Shown one piece after another: positions 22,630 to 33,150 of a stretch of 64,000 nucleotides of DNA. The notes beneath the pieces are model-generated. The model made no database searches, was not told where the DNA came from, and saw only the letters and a program-made list of their open reading frames with translations. Made by a program: the position numbers and the translations under genes. Source of the stretch: Terebella lapidaria (lineage: Eukaryota > Annelida > Polychaeta > Terebellida > Terebellidae). The stretch is from NCBI GenBank assembly GCA_949152475.1, contig OX424562.1, positions 4,774,001 through 4,838,000 of the forward strand. The letters run 5' to 3'. Numbering within the stretch: the first letter of the stretch is position 1; each line of letters opens with the position of its first letter.

Positions 22630-23526
22630 TAGCTGATTTCCTCTTGGAGAAATTTCAGGCGGGCACAGCCCCCTCGTCATTAGCGGGCTATATGACCGCT
22701 CTGGCCAAGACTATCTTGCCCCATACCGGCGTTAATGTCGGTGAGGATCAAGACCTGAGTGCCTTGCTCAATAACTTAAGAGTCGAACGTCCATTTTATC
22801 GTAAGTCCATTCCGGAGTGGGATCTATCCCTGGTACTGAACCGTTTGGCGTCTGCTCCCTTTGAACCTATGTCCTCTGCCCCTCTAAAGTTCCTTATCTG
22901 GAAGACAGTTTTCCTGCTGGCTCTAGCTTCCGGACTTCGCAGGGGTGAAATCCATGCATTGGATTTCTCAAAGGTTCGCTGGCGGAAGGGTGGCCTCAAG
23001 GTCTCCTTGCAGGTCATTCCTTCCTTCCTGGCGAAAACCCAGCTTGCATCTTCTCCTCCATTGGCTTCCACGATTCTGGCCTTGGCATCGTCTGTAAGCC
23101 CGAATCTGGAGGAAGACTGTCTCCTATGCCCATTGCAAGCTTTGCACTTATACCTTAAGTGGACAAAAGGTCTCCGGGCTGGCAAACGTCTGTTTATATC
23201 ACTTCAGTCGAAATTCCAATGGGACATACGTTCCGCTACCATCTCGTCCTGGATCCAGAAGTGTATCCACACTTGCTATGATTTGGCTGAGCAGGACTCC
23301 GCCTGTTCATTCAAAGTACGCACCTATGATGTTAAGGCCATGGCAACCTCCTTTGCTTATATGGGACGGGTTCCCCTCGATCAGGTCATGCAAGCATGTT
23401 CGTGGCAGTCCCAGTCCCACCCATAACACCTTTACGTTTTTCTACCTTAGGGTCTCGACTTGGATGGGAAGTGAGGGCTACCACCTCGGGCCCGTGGTAG
23501 CTGCTCGCAATTTTGTCACCCCTTGA
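22497..23526 (+). pseudogene. DIRS copy 1, tyrosine recombinase
   Basis: The integrase of DIRS elements joins circular cDNA to the genome without target duplication. The open frame (309 codons) starts MSSRIARPNRNSS and contains the box-I arginine in ASGLRRGEIHAL. Box II, normally H-x-x-R, reads TYDVKAMATS, so His is Tyr and Arg is Lys. A frameshift at about 23415-23425 moves the rest, including the nucleophile in FYLRV at about 23445, to another frame that ends at 23526. Two tetrad residues are substituted and the tyrosine is out of frame, so the enzyme is inactive. Confidence 0.85.
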
Positions 23527-23589
23527 GGTTGACGTGGTCCACCCTGTACATATGTTCTCCTGTACATACGTTGATGTTCCATGGTTGCG

Positions 23590-24540
23590 AGTTGACCTTG
23601 ACTCGAAATTTTTTTGCCGAGATGACATTTTTCGTTTTCGTCGATATCTCGGAAACAGTGCGTCGTAGAGCGAAACGGACGTCATTTTCGGACTCGTCGA
23701 CCTAGACAAACATGTCTTAAGGGTATTAGGGATGACCTTTGACCTTGATCTTGAATTTTTCTGCTGAGTCGGCATTTTTCATTTTCGTCGATATCTCGGA
23801 AACAGTGTGTCGTAGAGCGAAACGGACGTCATTTTCGGACTCGTCGACCTAGACAAACATGTCTTAAGGGTATTAGGGATGACCTTTGACCTTGATCTTG
23901 AATTTTTCTGCTGAGTCGGCATTTTTCATTTTCGTCGATATCTCGGAAACGGTGTGTCATAGAGCGAAACGGACGTTATTTTCGGACACGTCGACCTAGA
24001 CAATCATGTCTTAGGGGTATTATGGATGAACTTCGACCTTGATTCGAAATTTTTTTGCCGAAGCAACATTTTTCGTTTTCGTCGATATCTCGGAAACGGT
24101 GTGTCGTAGAGCGAAACAGACATTATTTTCAGACTCAGTCAGTCTGAGTCTCTGGTCCTGGGCCAAATTTTTTTTTGCTGAGTCGGCGTTTTTCATTTTC
24201 AGCCATTTCTCGGAAACAGTGCATCGTAGAGCGAAACGGATGTTATTTTCAGACTCGTGACACTAGGCAAATATGTCTTAGGGGTATGTTGGGTCAACTT
24301 GATCCTGGGCCAAAATTTTTTTGCTTTTTCATTTTTCATTTTTGGCCATATCTCGGAAAAAATACATCGTTGAATGAAATCTATGTTATTTTTGGACTCG
24401 TGGTACTAGACAAAGATATCTTAGGGGTATGTTGGGTGAAATTGTGCCTGGGCCAAATTTTTTTTTTTCTGCTGAGTCGGCATATTTCATTTTTGGCCAT
24501 GTTACGTTCATTTTCATTTATATCTCAGAAACCTTCATCT
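23590..24540 (+). repeat. 147-bp tandem repeats after DIRS copy 1
   Basis: A unit containing TCGATATCTCGGAAAC, GTCGTAGAGCGAAACGGACG and CATGTCTTAAGGGTATTAGGG recurs with anchor points at 23641, 23788, 23935 and 24082, exactly 147 bases apart. More divergent copies have anchors at about 24202, 24345 and 24518. The first three or four units are nearly identical, and divergence rises downstream. It may be the 3' non-coding part of a DIRS element or a separate satellite. Frames through it are not coding. Confidence 0.85.
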
Positions 24541-24879
24541 TGGATTGAAATGGATGTATCTTGCAGAGTTGTCAGTAATTAACAGTTCACCTGTGATTGT
24601 GTTGTGTACCGAAATGCCCCAAGGCCTCTAGGCCTTTACGTCTAGTTTTGCCATAAATTTGATTGTAATCTGATGTACATGTATGTCCTTCCCTCTCCCC
24701 TACCTGTGCGAGCGGCTCTTTTCCACTCACGTGTGGTGGGTGATGTGGTGGGCCACTCACTGCTTTTGACATTGCGCCCTCAGCTATCGAGCGTTCAGAG
24801 TTTCTTGGATTTTCCAACTAGTCTGGTCAAATTTCTCAACTCCGTTCACTCTGAGCGCCTTGTGTCCCGAGTCTGTGTC

Positions 24880-25236
24880 TGACACTCGCGTGTCACACAT
24901 GGGCGCTCGGCTCCTGGGTCCGGGTTGGGTCCCGGGTCCCGATAGGAACACGCCTTCTGTTCTCGCGCCTATCTATAACGTGCAAGTGTTTCACGATGGT
25001 GCCCGGCTCCCTGGACCCGATCAGGTCCCAGGACGGTAGATATACAGAATCGGTTTCTGAGTCACTGTCACCTATTCAGCTGCATGATGGCGCCCGGCTC
25101 CCATGACCGGGTCGGGTCCCGAGATCCGATAAGAACATGGCCTTTGATCAGGTACCGAGGTCCGATAGAACGCGCAACGAACGTCCCTCGATGCCACGTT
25201 GTTGCTTTCCTGCCCACCTCGGTTCCCGGGAACTGC
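24880..25236 (+). repeat. GC-rich degenerate repeats, likely 5' leader of DIRS copy 2
   Basis: Four imperfect copies of a GCCCGGCTCC...GGGTCC...GATAGAAC-like module lie near 24900, 24996, 25089 and 25150. Related GGGTCCCGGGATCCGA sequence appears at 29237-29280, beyond the long-TIR element. It may be the leader of DIRS copy 2, split by that insertion. Confidence 0.5.
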
Positions 25237-25912
25237 AGTCAGGAGGAATATTGAGCATATAGCACTCAGGGTGGAAATGTAGTACAGACTTTTTCTATCG
25301 ATTGATAGGGCTTCATAATGGTCTAAGACAACCTTTTTCAGAGGGTGTGTAAAATTTTCTCCTGGGCTAACTTTTTTATGACCTTTTTCAAAATGGCCGC
25401 CACCGAAAATTTGGTATTTTAGGAAAAAATCAAAATTATCCTCCTGTCATGATGCTTTCGGTCCAATATGATACATAACTAGTTATATGGAAATATATTC
25501 TTCCTAACAATACTAATAATACCGATTCAGACCCTCAAAAATGAAAAAAAATCCAAAATGGCCGCCGAATTCTCGCCGTTTTTACACAAATACTTATTAC
25601 TTCCTGCCAAATTGAGATAGGAAGCCATTTTTGGTGTCTAACCCTGGGTTTTTGGGTATGAGGATTCCGAATAAATAACCAGTTTCGTGGATGGATGGTT
25701 TGAAGCTGCTCAGAATCCAAGATGGGTGCTAAATTATAGCTCGATTTCGCAAATAAACACCAATAATAGTCACATATTCAAAATAAGAAGGCAATTTTGG
25801 TGGCCCGTCCTGGGGTTTGGGGTGTGAGGGTGCTACCTGAAGAAATACTTTTGTGTGTAGATGGTGATTGGCCAGTTTGAAGCTATCCAACTGTCCAAAA
25901 GCCAAGATAAGG
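25237..25912 (+). repeat. Left inverted-repeat arm of the helicase element
   Basis: Shared with the right arm in inverted order: GGTCTAAGACAACC, AGAGGGTGTGTAAAATTTTC, AAAATCAAAATTATCCTCCT, GTTATATGG and CGATTTCGCAAATAA. By eye roughly 85% of bases match, with small gaps. Confidence 0.8.
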
Positions 25913-26109
25913 ACTAATCAATGAAACACATGCAAACAAACCTGTGTAATAGCACTCACTCGCACTTCAAATTAAACAATACCACTACCAGGCATAATTA
26001 TTTTCCGAGCAATCAAAGCCAAGTATATTATATTAGGCATATCATTACCAAGTATATTATATTAGGCATATGAAACCATATAATAGCTGCAGAATGTTTG
26101 ATCAGATAG

Positions 26110-28425
26110 TAAAAAAAACTCCTTGAAATTGATGATCACTTCACCGTCAAATCAAATTGGCAAAGTCTGTGACTACTTTCTTTCAACTGAGTTTCTACAA
26201 GGAGATTGGCCTCACATTGGTACTTACATTTACTGCCTTTTCTGAGTATAAAATCCTCCTAAGCTGGACATATAACTTGATGAGGAAGTTGTTGACGCTA
26301 TCAACAAATCTATCAACACAGAAGACGTTGATTAGACGAGATACAGCAAGTTACATGTCATTATAAATGATGTTCAGCTTCATTCCAAGAATTATACAAG
26401 GTCATGCAAAACGGGTAGCGGGACCTACAGGTACAGGTTATCCCGTCCACCTTTTTGTCAGACCTTTATGTGCCATCCCAGCAGACACTGAACCAGATGA
26501 GTGAAAAAACGCTGATGAAGAACAAGCCTGGAACATTATAGCCTCCATGAAAATGGTTGTACATAAGCCTAAACACAAAGACTGATGGGTAAGTCAGTAC
26601 AAATCAAAACCCTTTGAAAGCCTGGAATCCTAATTTTGACTTACAATATGTTGTTGATGCACACGCTTGCATTCGATATATTGTGTCATATTAGCAGGAA
26701 GCAAGAGTGAAGATGGCCAGCTCATCCATGAAGAACCATGCAGAGCACAATATGCTGGGATAAGACAGACGATCAGCTACAATGGCTCGGCAAAACATAC
26801 CTGACCAACAGGGAGATGAGTGTCACGGAGGCCATTTACAAGGCCACAGGCACACCTCTCAAAAACTGTAGTCGGGATGTTGTTTGGATACTTTCAGATC
26901 CGACAACCATCAGACTGATACTTCCACTTTAACTGCTGGGCCACTGAGATCCAGGCATTGAAGACGTGTGGCTACATTGTACATCTGTACTAGACAGGTA
27001 CATGTACATGTACCATGCACGCCCTCCTGTAGATATTCTCAAAGACCTGTCTGGTTGAAATTGTATCCCTCTTCAAGGTTGATAGTAAACCAGGTAGATA
27101 TTATGAACCATCTGAAGAAAATTCTACCCATAACAACGACAACCGGTCCAATGTTCCATATGCTTCATTGAAGTTGGCTCGGAATAAAGGATAGATCTCA
27201 AGACGGAAATGTTCCAGAAATCTTCCTGGAGGGTTAGTGAGAAACATTATCAAAATCTCATGGTTCTTTATCTTCACCACTTTGAAATGGACTTAAATGA
27301 GTGGGAGCATTTCCTACTATGGCAAAAGGACAAGCATCAGCAGGATTATCAGAGAAAAGGAAGCGCTATTTGGAAATAATATCAAAGAGGTTGAAGTAGC
27401 CATGAAGAGATCCAAGAAAGTCATCTTGCAGAAGATGCCTTGGCACACATTGCCCGAGAAAGTGGCGGCTGGACGCTTGGAAACAAAAGCCAACCTAGAT
27501 GACGCTTACCTCGAGGACATCAGTCTGGAAGACCTGCCAGATTGAGTGGCCTGCCTCTGAGCTCCAACACCAAGATGGGCTCAGTTGTCAGTAGAACACA
27601 GCATCTTGGCAATCCCATAGAACCAGGTTCAAGTTCTCATACAGTGCATGAACAATATGCAAGGGAAAGTCTTCATTCATACTCGCTAGTGGTGCATCGA
27701 TAGATGAATGGAAAATGTCTGGGGACTTTCAATATATTGGTTAAGGTAAGTATTATATCATCAAAGCTCTGATGTGTGGCTCCAACTGGCAGAGGTTGTC
27801 TGGATCAACTCAAGAGAATCAAGAGTTCTTCAGGATTCTGGCAGTCAGTGATTTTATCCACTGCCGCATGTAAGAGGACAAATACTGAGACCCAGCTGCC
27901 CTTGCAGAGCCTTGGGACGACTTCAAGGTTACCACTTTGACCGACATAATGAGACAAAAAATGACAAATCGTTTTCGGAGATGTTGAATGATAGAGCTCT
28001 GAAAATTAGGAGATGTTGAAGATCACAGATCCAAGCAGATGTACTTCATGTGTTTCTTTTCCAAAAAGTTGCTGATGCACACAATGTAAAGATGACTGAT
28101 TCATTGAACAGACAGAAATCGAAGATTGTGGCTGTGAATGATATCGAGAATAAATCTGGCTTGAAGAAGAATACAACACCTGTACCCATTGAATGCAACC
28201 TTTCTGCTGATGTTACACTCTGTGAGGGCTCCATGGTGACTATGATGAGCAATCCCAATGTAGAGGATGGTCTGGTGAGTGGCGTCATGGGAACGGTCTT
28301 GAGGATCATCGAAGGATCCAAACCTCTAGGCCAACCACAATGTGTGTGTTAGATTTGACAATGACCAATTTGGCATCAATGCCCGTACCTTATCACCAAC
28401 AGATCTCCCGAGGAGTTGGCTCATA
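26110..28425 (+). pseudogene. PIF1-type / Helitron-like helicase, decayed
   Basis: Pieces of one long protein occur in order over three frames. 26160-26430: WPHIGTY, PPKLDI, DEEVVDAINKSINTEDV. 26590-26690: WVSQYKSKPFESLES and VVDAHACIRYIVSY. 26790-26930: NREMSVTEAIYKATG and LKNCSRDVVWI. 27300-27545: an 80-codon open frame with PWHTLPEKV. 27930-28420: TLTDIMRQK, KVADAHNVKM, IVAVNDIE and NPNVEDGLVSGVMGTVL. The last set matches the C-terminal helicase core of PIF1 family proteins. The first set matches the conserved region upstream of the helicase in animal Helitron-like proteins. Walker motifs were not found, and many stops break it. Confidence 0.68.
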
Positions 28426-28519
28426 AAAATTCTTTCTGTCTGATAGTGGTTGATTCTGTTGATTTTGTGCGAGTGGGTGCTATTAGACGGGTTCGTTTAC
28501 ATGTTTCACATTTTTAATG

Positions 28520-29176
28520 GTTATCTTCGCCTTTGAACACCTCTAAATTGGCCAGTCACTATCTACACACAAGAGTATTTCTTCAAGTAGCACCCTCATA
28601 CCCCAAAGCCCAGGACTGGCCACCAGAGTTGGCTTGTTATCTTGATATATATGACGGTCATTGGTGCTTATTTGCGAAATCGGGCTAAAATTTGGCAGCC
28701 ATCTTGGATTCTGAGCAGCTTCAAACCATCCAATCACAAAACTGGTTATATATTTGAAATCCTCATACCCCAAAACCCAGGGTTAGACACCAAAATTGGC
28801 TTCCTATCTCAACTTGGCAGGAAGTTATGAGCATTTGTGTAAAAATGGCGATAATTTGGCGTCCATCTTGGATTTTTTTCATTTTCGGGGCGTTTAAATC
28901 GGTACTATTAGTATTGTTATGAAGAATATATCTCCATATAACTAAATGTCACCTTAATAGACCAAAAGCATCATGCCAGGAGGATAATTTTGATTTTTTC
29001 CTGAAATACCAAATTTTTGATGTCGGCCATTTTGAAAAAGGCCATGAAAAAGTTAGCCCAGGAGAAAATTTTACACACCCTCTGAAAAAGGTTGTCTTAG
29101 ACCATTATGAAGCCATATCAATCAACAGAAAAAGTCTGTACTACGTTTCCACCCTGTGTGAAATTTCCTCCTGACT
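28520..29176 (-). repeat. Right inverted-repeat arm of the helicase element
   Basis: The reverse complement of the left arm, from CCAGTCCTGG...TATGAGG modules at the inner side to CCTCCTGACT at the outer end. It lacks recognisable coding sequence. Confidence 0.8.
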
Positions 29177-29204
29177 AGACGCTAGTGGGCTAGTCGAGTT
29201 AGGA

Positions 29205-30363
29205 ATGCAACTGGTTCAATCCCTGGCCTTTGTAGGGGCTCGGGACCCGGGTCCTGCTCGGGTCCCGGGATCCGACCAGTTTGAGGGTTCTATTTGGATG
29301 AATGGTTCCAATGCACTCAGTGAGTGCTTGCCTCATCTACCGCCACATCTGATTGCCTCAGGGCACGATGTTCAGGCAGAAGAGGGGGGGGGGGGAGGAG
29401 GTTATGACTGTATGTCTAATTCTCACTCTCTCTTCCAGGGCATGTCTCAGCACAGTAGGCCTTCACCGCCGCCGATCCAGCGGATAACGTCACCGTCTTC
29501 AGACAGCTCACTTGGGATGCCCTCTGTGGACCCTGCCATCGCAGGTTGCTCTTCAGCGGAATCCCACCACTCAGCAGTTCATCACTTGTCGGCCTGCTCT
29601 TCAGCAGAGTCCATTGTCCCACTTCCACTAGTTTCCTCCATACCCCAGGAGCTACAGCAACTGGAGCTGGACATTTCTGCTCGTATCACTGCCCAGATGC
29701 AGTCGATGTTTTCGCAACTGTCGTCGCAAGTACAGCACAGCCTATTTCAGTGCCGACCACCTACTGCACCTCCTCCCGGCTTCGTGCCTCTCGCGGGTCT
29801 CCACACCTCTTCAGCGGACCCAGTCCCTGCAGCCTCCAGGCATGGTACCTCTGGAGCAGCTCCTCGCCACTCCTGCGCAGGTCGTCAACCCCACCCCAAG
29901 GTCTTCTAGCGGGATCACTCCGGCCCAAGTGATTCAGGTCCTACCTCCTTCTGGTGCGACTTCCTCAGCCTCTCGGAAGCGTCGCTTTCCAGACCCGGAT
30001 ACAGACTCGGACGAAGAGGAACCAGAGGAGTTGGATTCAGCATCTATCTGCCCGTCATGTGGGGAGGAACGTTTCTCCAGTCAAGATCTCCAATTCCGGG
30101 AGAAGCTCCTGGTCACCCGTACCCGACTCGGCTCACAGTTTCCGCCAGAACCTCCGGCATACACCTCCTCCTCGGTGGAGCCTGTGTCTTGCGGTCAGCC
30201 GTCAAACACACGTCAACAGCTTTCGCTCAGCCGCAGCATGCGGCAGGCCTTCAAATGTGGCCACCAGGCCGCCATCAAAGCCGAAGGAGACGAAATCAAG
30301 AAACCCAAGCTTTCAACTCTGTATACTCCTTCTCCAAGGAGGCTCTCTAGTTTATGTCTCTAG
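29205..30363 (+). pseudogene. DIRS copy 2, gag-like region (frameshifted)
   Basis: Two overlapping frames (29205-29909, then 29842-30363) give a DIRS gag-like protein. The N-terminus is Ser/Pro/Gln-rich (QELQQLELDISARI). The second frame has a KRRFPDPDTDSDEEEPEEL basic-acidic stretch, a CPSCGEE motif and a basic end. The switch near 29840-29905 needs a frameshift. A run of 12 G at 29384-29395 lies in the first frame, which may start at an ATG after it (29443). Gag-like proteins of DIRS elements are thought to package RNA. Confidence 0.65.
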
Positions 30364-31158
30364 TTTATGCTCAGGTGACAGATGTGCAGCAGTCATTATG
30401 CTCAGCCATCCTCATCGACTCGACCCAGGACTAGCTTTTAGCCACTGCGCAGGACATTCTCGAGGGTCTTGCTCACCTAGCCTCTGTAGGACCTGTTCCT
30501 CAAGCCTCCTTCCAGGAAGATTCCCACAGCTATCGGTTTCCTGTCCAGGGCGGGACTCGCCATCAGGGACAGCCTCCACCAGCTGTCAAATGGGGCGTTC
30601 ATGATGGAACAGTGGCGACGAGACACTTATCTCAAGTCGATCTCGTTCAAGCCTACTGCGGCCTTGAAGTCCAGACTATATTCGAATCCGATGCTCCTGT
30701 CCTGGGCATAGGGGGCTCTCATGGACAAGTCCATAAACTCACTGTTTCATGGAGAGGACCTGGATCTTTCTCGCGAGGAACGTCAGGTCTCAGACCGCGT
30801 CCAGTCAGCCAATGCACAGCTAGTCTCCAAACTCCTTACCAATCAGAAGGCATTGGAAACTGCTTCCACAGCCACAGACTGCTTCTTCTTCCAAGCCGAA
30901 GAAACGGAAGAAGAAGCAGCCCTTTTCAGGAGCCCCTGCTTCTACGACCAAGCATGGTGGCCGCCACTCAGGTTCCAGCCACCGCGGGAAGACGAAGGAT
31001 GGAGCAGGGGCGGAGCAGGGGAGTCCCGACCCAGTCCAAGCAGTAAGTACCAGTACACAGGAGCCTTCCAAGTACCACCAAGGGCGACTCACTCTCCTTT
31101 CAGTCATGCAGAGCTGCCAGTCGGGGGGCGCCTAAATCTCTTTTGGCCTGTTTGGTAA
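30364..31158 (+). pseudogene. DIRS copy 2, gag C-terminal region
   Basis: The translation continues over stops with RDSLHQLSNGAF, QWRRDTYLKSI and KSRLYSNPML. An open frame from 30721 then reads MDKSINSLFHGEDLDL, ERQVSDRVQSANAQL and a Lys/Glu/Arg-rich tail. These fit the C-terminal part of DIRS gag-like proteins, just upstream of RT. At least two frame breaks. Confidence 0.6.
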
Positions 31159-31440
31159 GAGATGGGAGCCAGCCCTTGGATCGTGCAGGTACTCAGGAAG
31201 GGATTCCAGATTCAGTTCTCAACCTGTTCTGTCCCCTGTCCCCAAGCCATTTACCCTGCCGTCAGCTCCCTGCCGTCAGATAATGGATGCAGAAGTAAAA
31301 AAAATTGCTTTCAAAAGGGGCCGTAGAACCCACGGATGCTCAGACCCCGGGGTTCTACAGTATCGTGTTTGTGGTACCAAAGAGTTCCGGCGTGTGGCGC
31401 TCAGTCATAGACTTGTCGCCTCTGAATCCGTTCGTGCAGA
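31110..31440 (+). pseudogene. DIRS copy 2, reverse transcriptase N-terminal remnant
   Basis: Frames read VGGRLNLFWPVW, GASPWIVQVLRKGFQIQF and, after a shift, FYSIVFVVPKSSGVW and VIDLSPLNPFVQ. This is the fingers region of DIRS RT. After position ~31440 the palm, with both catalytic aspartate boxes, is absent and the sequence jumps to the connection segment. Confidence 0.75.
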
Positions 31441-32305
31441 GTGGGTCACCAAATTGTGTCCTCTCATAGCCTTTCTCCTGGCCTGTCCGCATCAATCGGC
31501 AGCCTCTTGGCAGTCTCTGCTAGGTTTGTTGGCAGCCACGAAGAAGCTGGTGTCTCTAGGCCACCTACACATGCGAGAGCTGCAGCATTGCCTGAGACTA
31601 GGTTGATGTCAGGCTACCAACCCCAACTCTACTCTGGTAACGTTGTCTCCAGCAGCTCAGAGTGCGTCCAGTGGTGGATCCAAATCAGAAATCTATCACG
31701 AGGTTCCCCTTTCCATCTGCCGCTGTCATCCAAGCATCTGTTTACGGATGCCAACATGGAGGGCTGGGGCGGCCACTTGGAGTTCCAAGAGATTTCGGGC
31801 CTACGGAGAGACCATCATTTGTCTTGGCACATCAATGCTCTAGAGCTGGAAGCTGTATCCCGGGCCCTGGCCAACTGGGCATCCGAGTTAACAGGCCACT
31901 CAGTTTTAGTTCCCATGAACAACTCCATGATCAAGCGTACACCAACAAGCAGGGCGACAACCGTTCTCTGACGCTGAGGCGTCAGGTGTCAGCCTTGCTT
32001 CAGTGGTGCAACACCTGGTCAATTTTGATCCGGGCATGTCATATCCCCACCGTCTCAATGTCTTGGCGGACATGCTTTCTTGGTGGGGTCAGATACAATC
32101 TACCGAATGGACCTTGTCTCCGGCAGTCCTTCAACAGTTGTGTTGCCTCTGGGATCGACCTCACGTGGACCTGTTTGCCACTCGTTGGAACAATAGGCTC
32201 CCTACATTCGTGTCCCCAATCCCAGACCCCTGGTTTGGGGTGTCGATGCTCTGTCAATGGACTGGGAGAGTCTGTATGCCTATGTTTACCCCACAGTCAT
32301 ATTGA
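31441..32305 (+). pseudogene. DIRS copy 2, connection and RNase H region
   Basis: SWQSLLGLLAATKKLVSLGHLHMREL begins the connection. Then come HLFTDANMEGWGGH and ALELEAVSRAL (RNase H Asp and Glu). The third catalytic site reads VPMNNS where copy 1 has VSTDNS, so Asp is Asn. After a further shift, QSTEWTLSPAV and WDRPHVDLFATRWNN follow. RT palm missing and RNase H mutated: not functional. Confidence 0.75.
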
Positions 32306-33146
32306 TACCGTGATTGCCAAGGTTCGAGCACACAATTGTCGGATTCTGCTGATCACTCTTCAGCAACCCGAAAAGCCGTGACTGCAAGAGCTTCTGGATC
32401 TCCTCATCGAGTTTCTGATGCAATTGCCTCCGCGAGTAGATCTGCTGAGACAGCCACGGTCTCCGGTGTTTATCCACAGCCAGCACCAGCTGGCCCTTCA
32501 CGTGTGGATGTTGTCCAACGAAGGGGTTTTCTGAAGAAGTGTCCTCTCGGATCGCACGACCAAATTGAAGGTCTTCTTTGGCGGTCCACGAGTCAAAGTG
32601 GGCAGTCTTCAGTACTTGGTGTGAGCGCAGGCAGACTGATCCTTTCACGGCCAATGCCCCCTTAATTCCTGAATTTCTCATGTAAAAATTCAATGAAGGC
32701 CAGACACCATCTACCTTAGTGTGCTACAGAATGGCTATCGCTAAGACGCTTTTGCCACGACAGGGTGTTGACTATGGGTATGATCAGGCCTTGAAGTTAT
32801 TGCTCAAAAACTTCGAGGTAGATCATCCTGTGGCGCGAAATCCCACTCCAGTGTGGGACTTATCGTTGTTCTGAACTGTCTGGCCTCTGCCCGGTTCGAG
32901 CCCTTGGCATCGGCGCCCCTCAAGTTGGTCACTTGGAAAACGGTCTTTCAGCTGGTCCTAGCCTCTGGCAGGCGTCAAGGTGAGATCAACACGTTGGATG
33001 TGTCTAAGATCAGCTGGAAGGAGAACTATGCTCAGGTCAGACTGTGTGTTCTCCCGTCTTTTCTCTCGAAAACCCAGCTCTCTACGGTTCCTCCATTAGC
33101 GATCATGATCCCTGCTTTGATGCCTCTCTTGGCACGAACTCTCCAT
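31911..33146 (+). repeat. First copy of a 1.2-kb duplication in DIRS copy 2
   Basis: From the ATGAACAACTCCATG at ~31915 through the end of RNase H and the first half of the recombinase, this block is repeated at 33151-34353. Differences include about 30 extra bases near 32365 and a one-base loss in TCGTTG(G)TTCTGAAC near 32866. The join at 33119-33160 runs from recombinase sequence straight back to the ATGAACAACTCC point. Confidence 0.85.
32515..33146 (+). pseudogene. DIRS copy 2, truncated first recombinase copy
   Basis: The duplicated partial tyrosine recombinase region is broken by frameshifts. Readable parts are DVVQRRGFLKKCPL at the start and LASARFEPLASAPLKLVTWKTVFQLVLASGRRQGEINTLDVSKISW. 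The box-I arginine region is present, but the sequence ends at the duplication junction before box II and the nucleophile. Confidence 0.75.
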
Positions 33147-33150
33147 GGAG

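Larger units (their letters stand above)
25237..29176. mobile_element. 3.9-kb element with ~660-680-bp inverted repeats and a decayed PIF1-type helicase
   Basis: The two ends, AGTCAGGAGGAA at 25237 and its complement ending at 29176, begin inverted repeats that stay alignable to about 25912 and 28520. Each arm is built partly of two ~175-base direct modules containing AAAATGGCCGCC or CCAAGATGG words (25552-25727 and 25728-25900 in the left arm). Between the arms lie frames of a PIF1/Helitron-like helicase protein and no recognisable transposase. No target duplication was found. It interrupts DIRS-related sequence and so is younger than that. Confidence 0.7.

Noticed and set aside
24039-24260. 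Repeated peptide frame (FFVFVDISETV) as a protein repeat
   Set aside because: It is a translation of the 147-bp tandem DNA repeat. Units carry stops and the frame is not kept along the array.
29195-29235. tRNA gene suggested by a GGTTCAATCCC B box
   Set aside because: The T arm does not pair, no acceptor stem or proper A box is present, and it lies next to the DIRS gag region.
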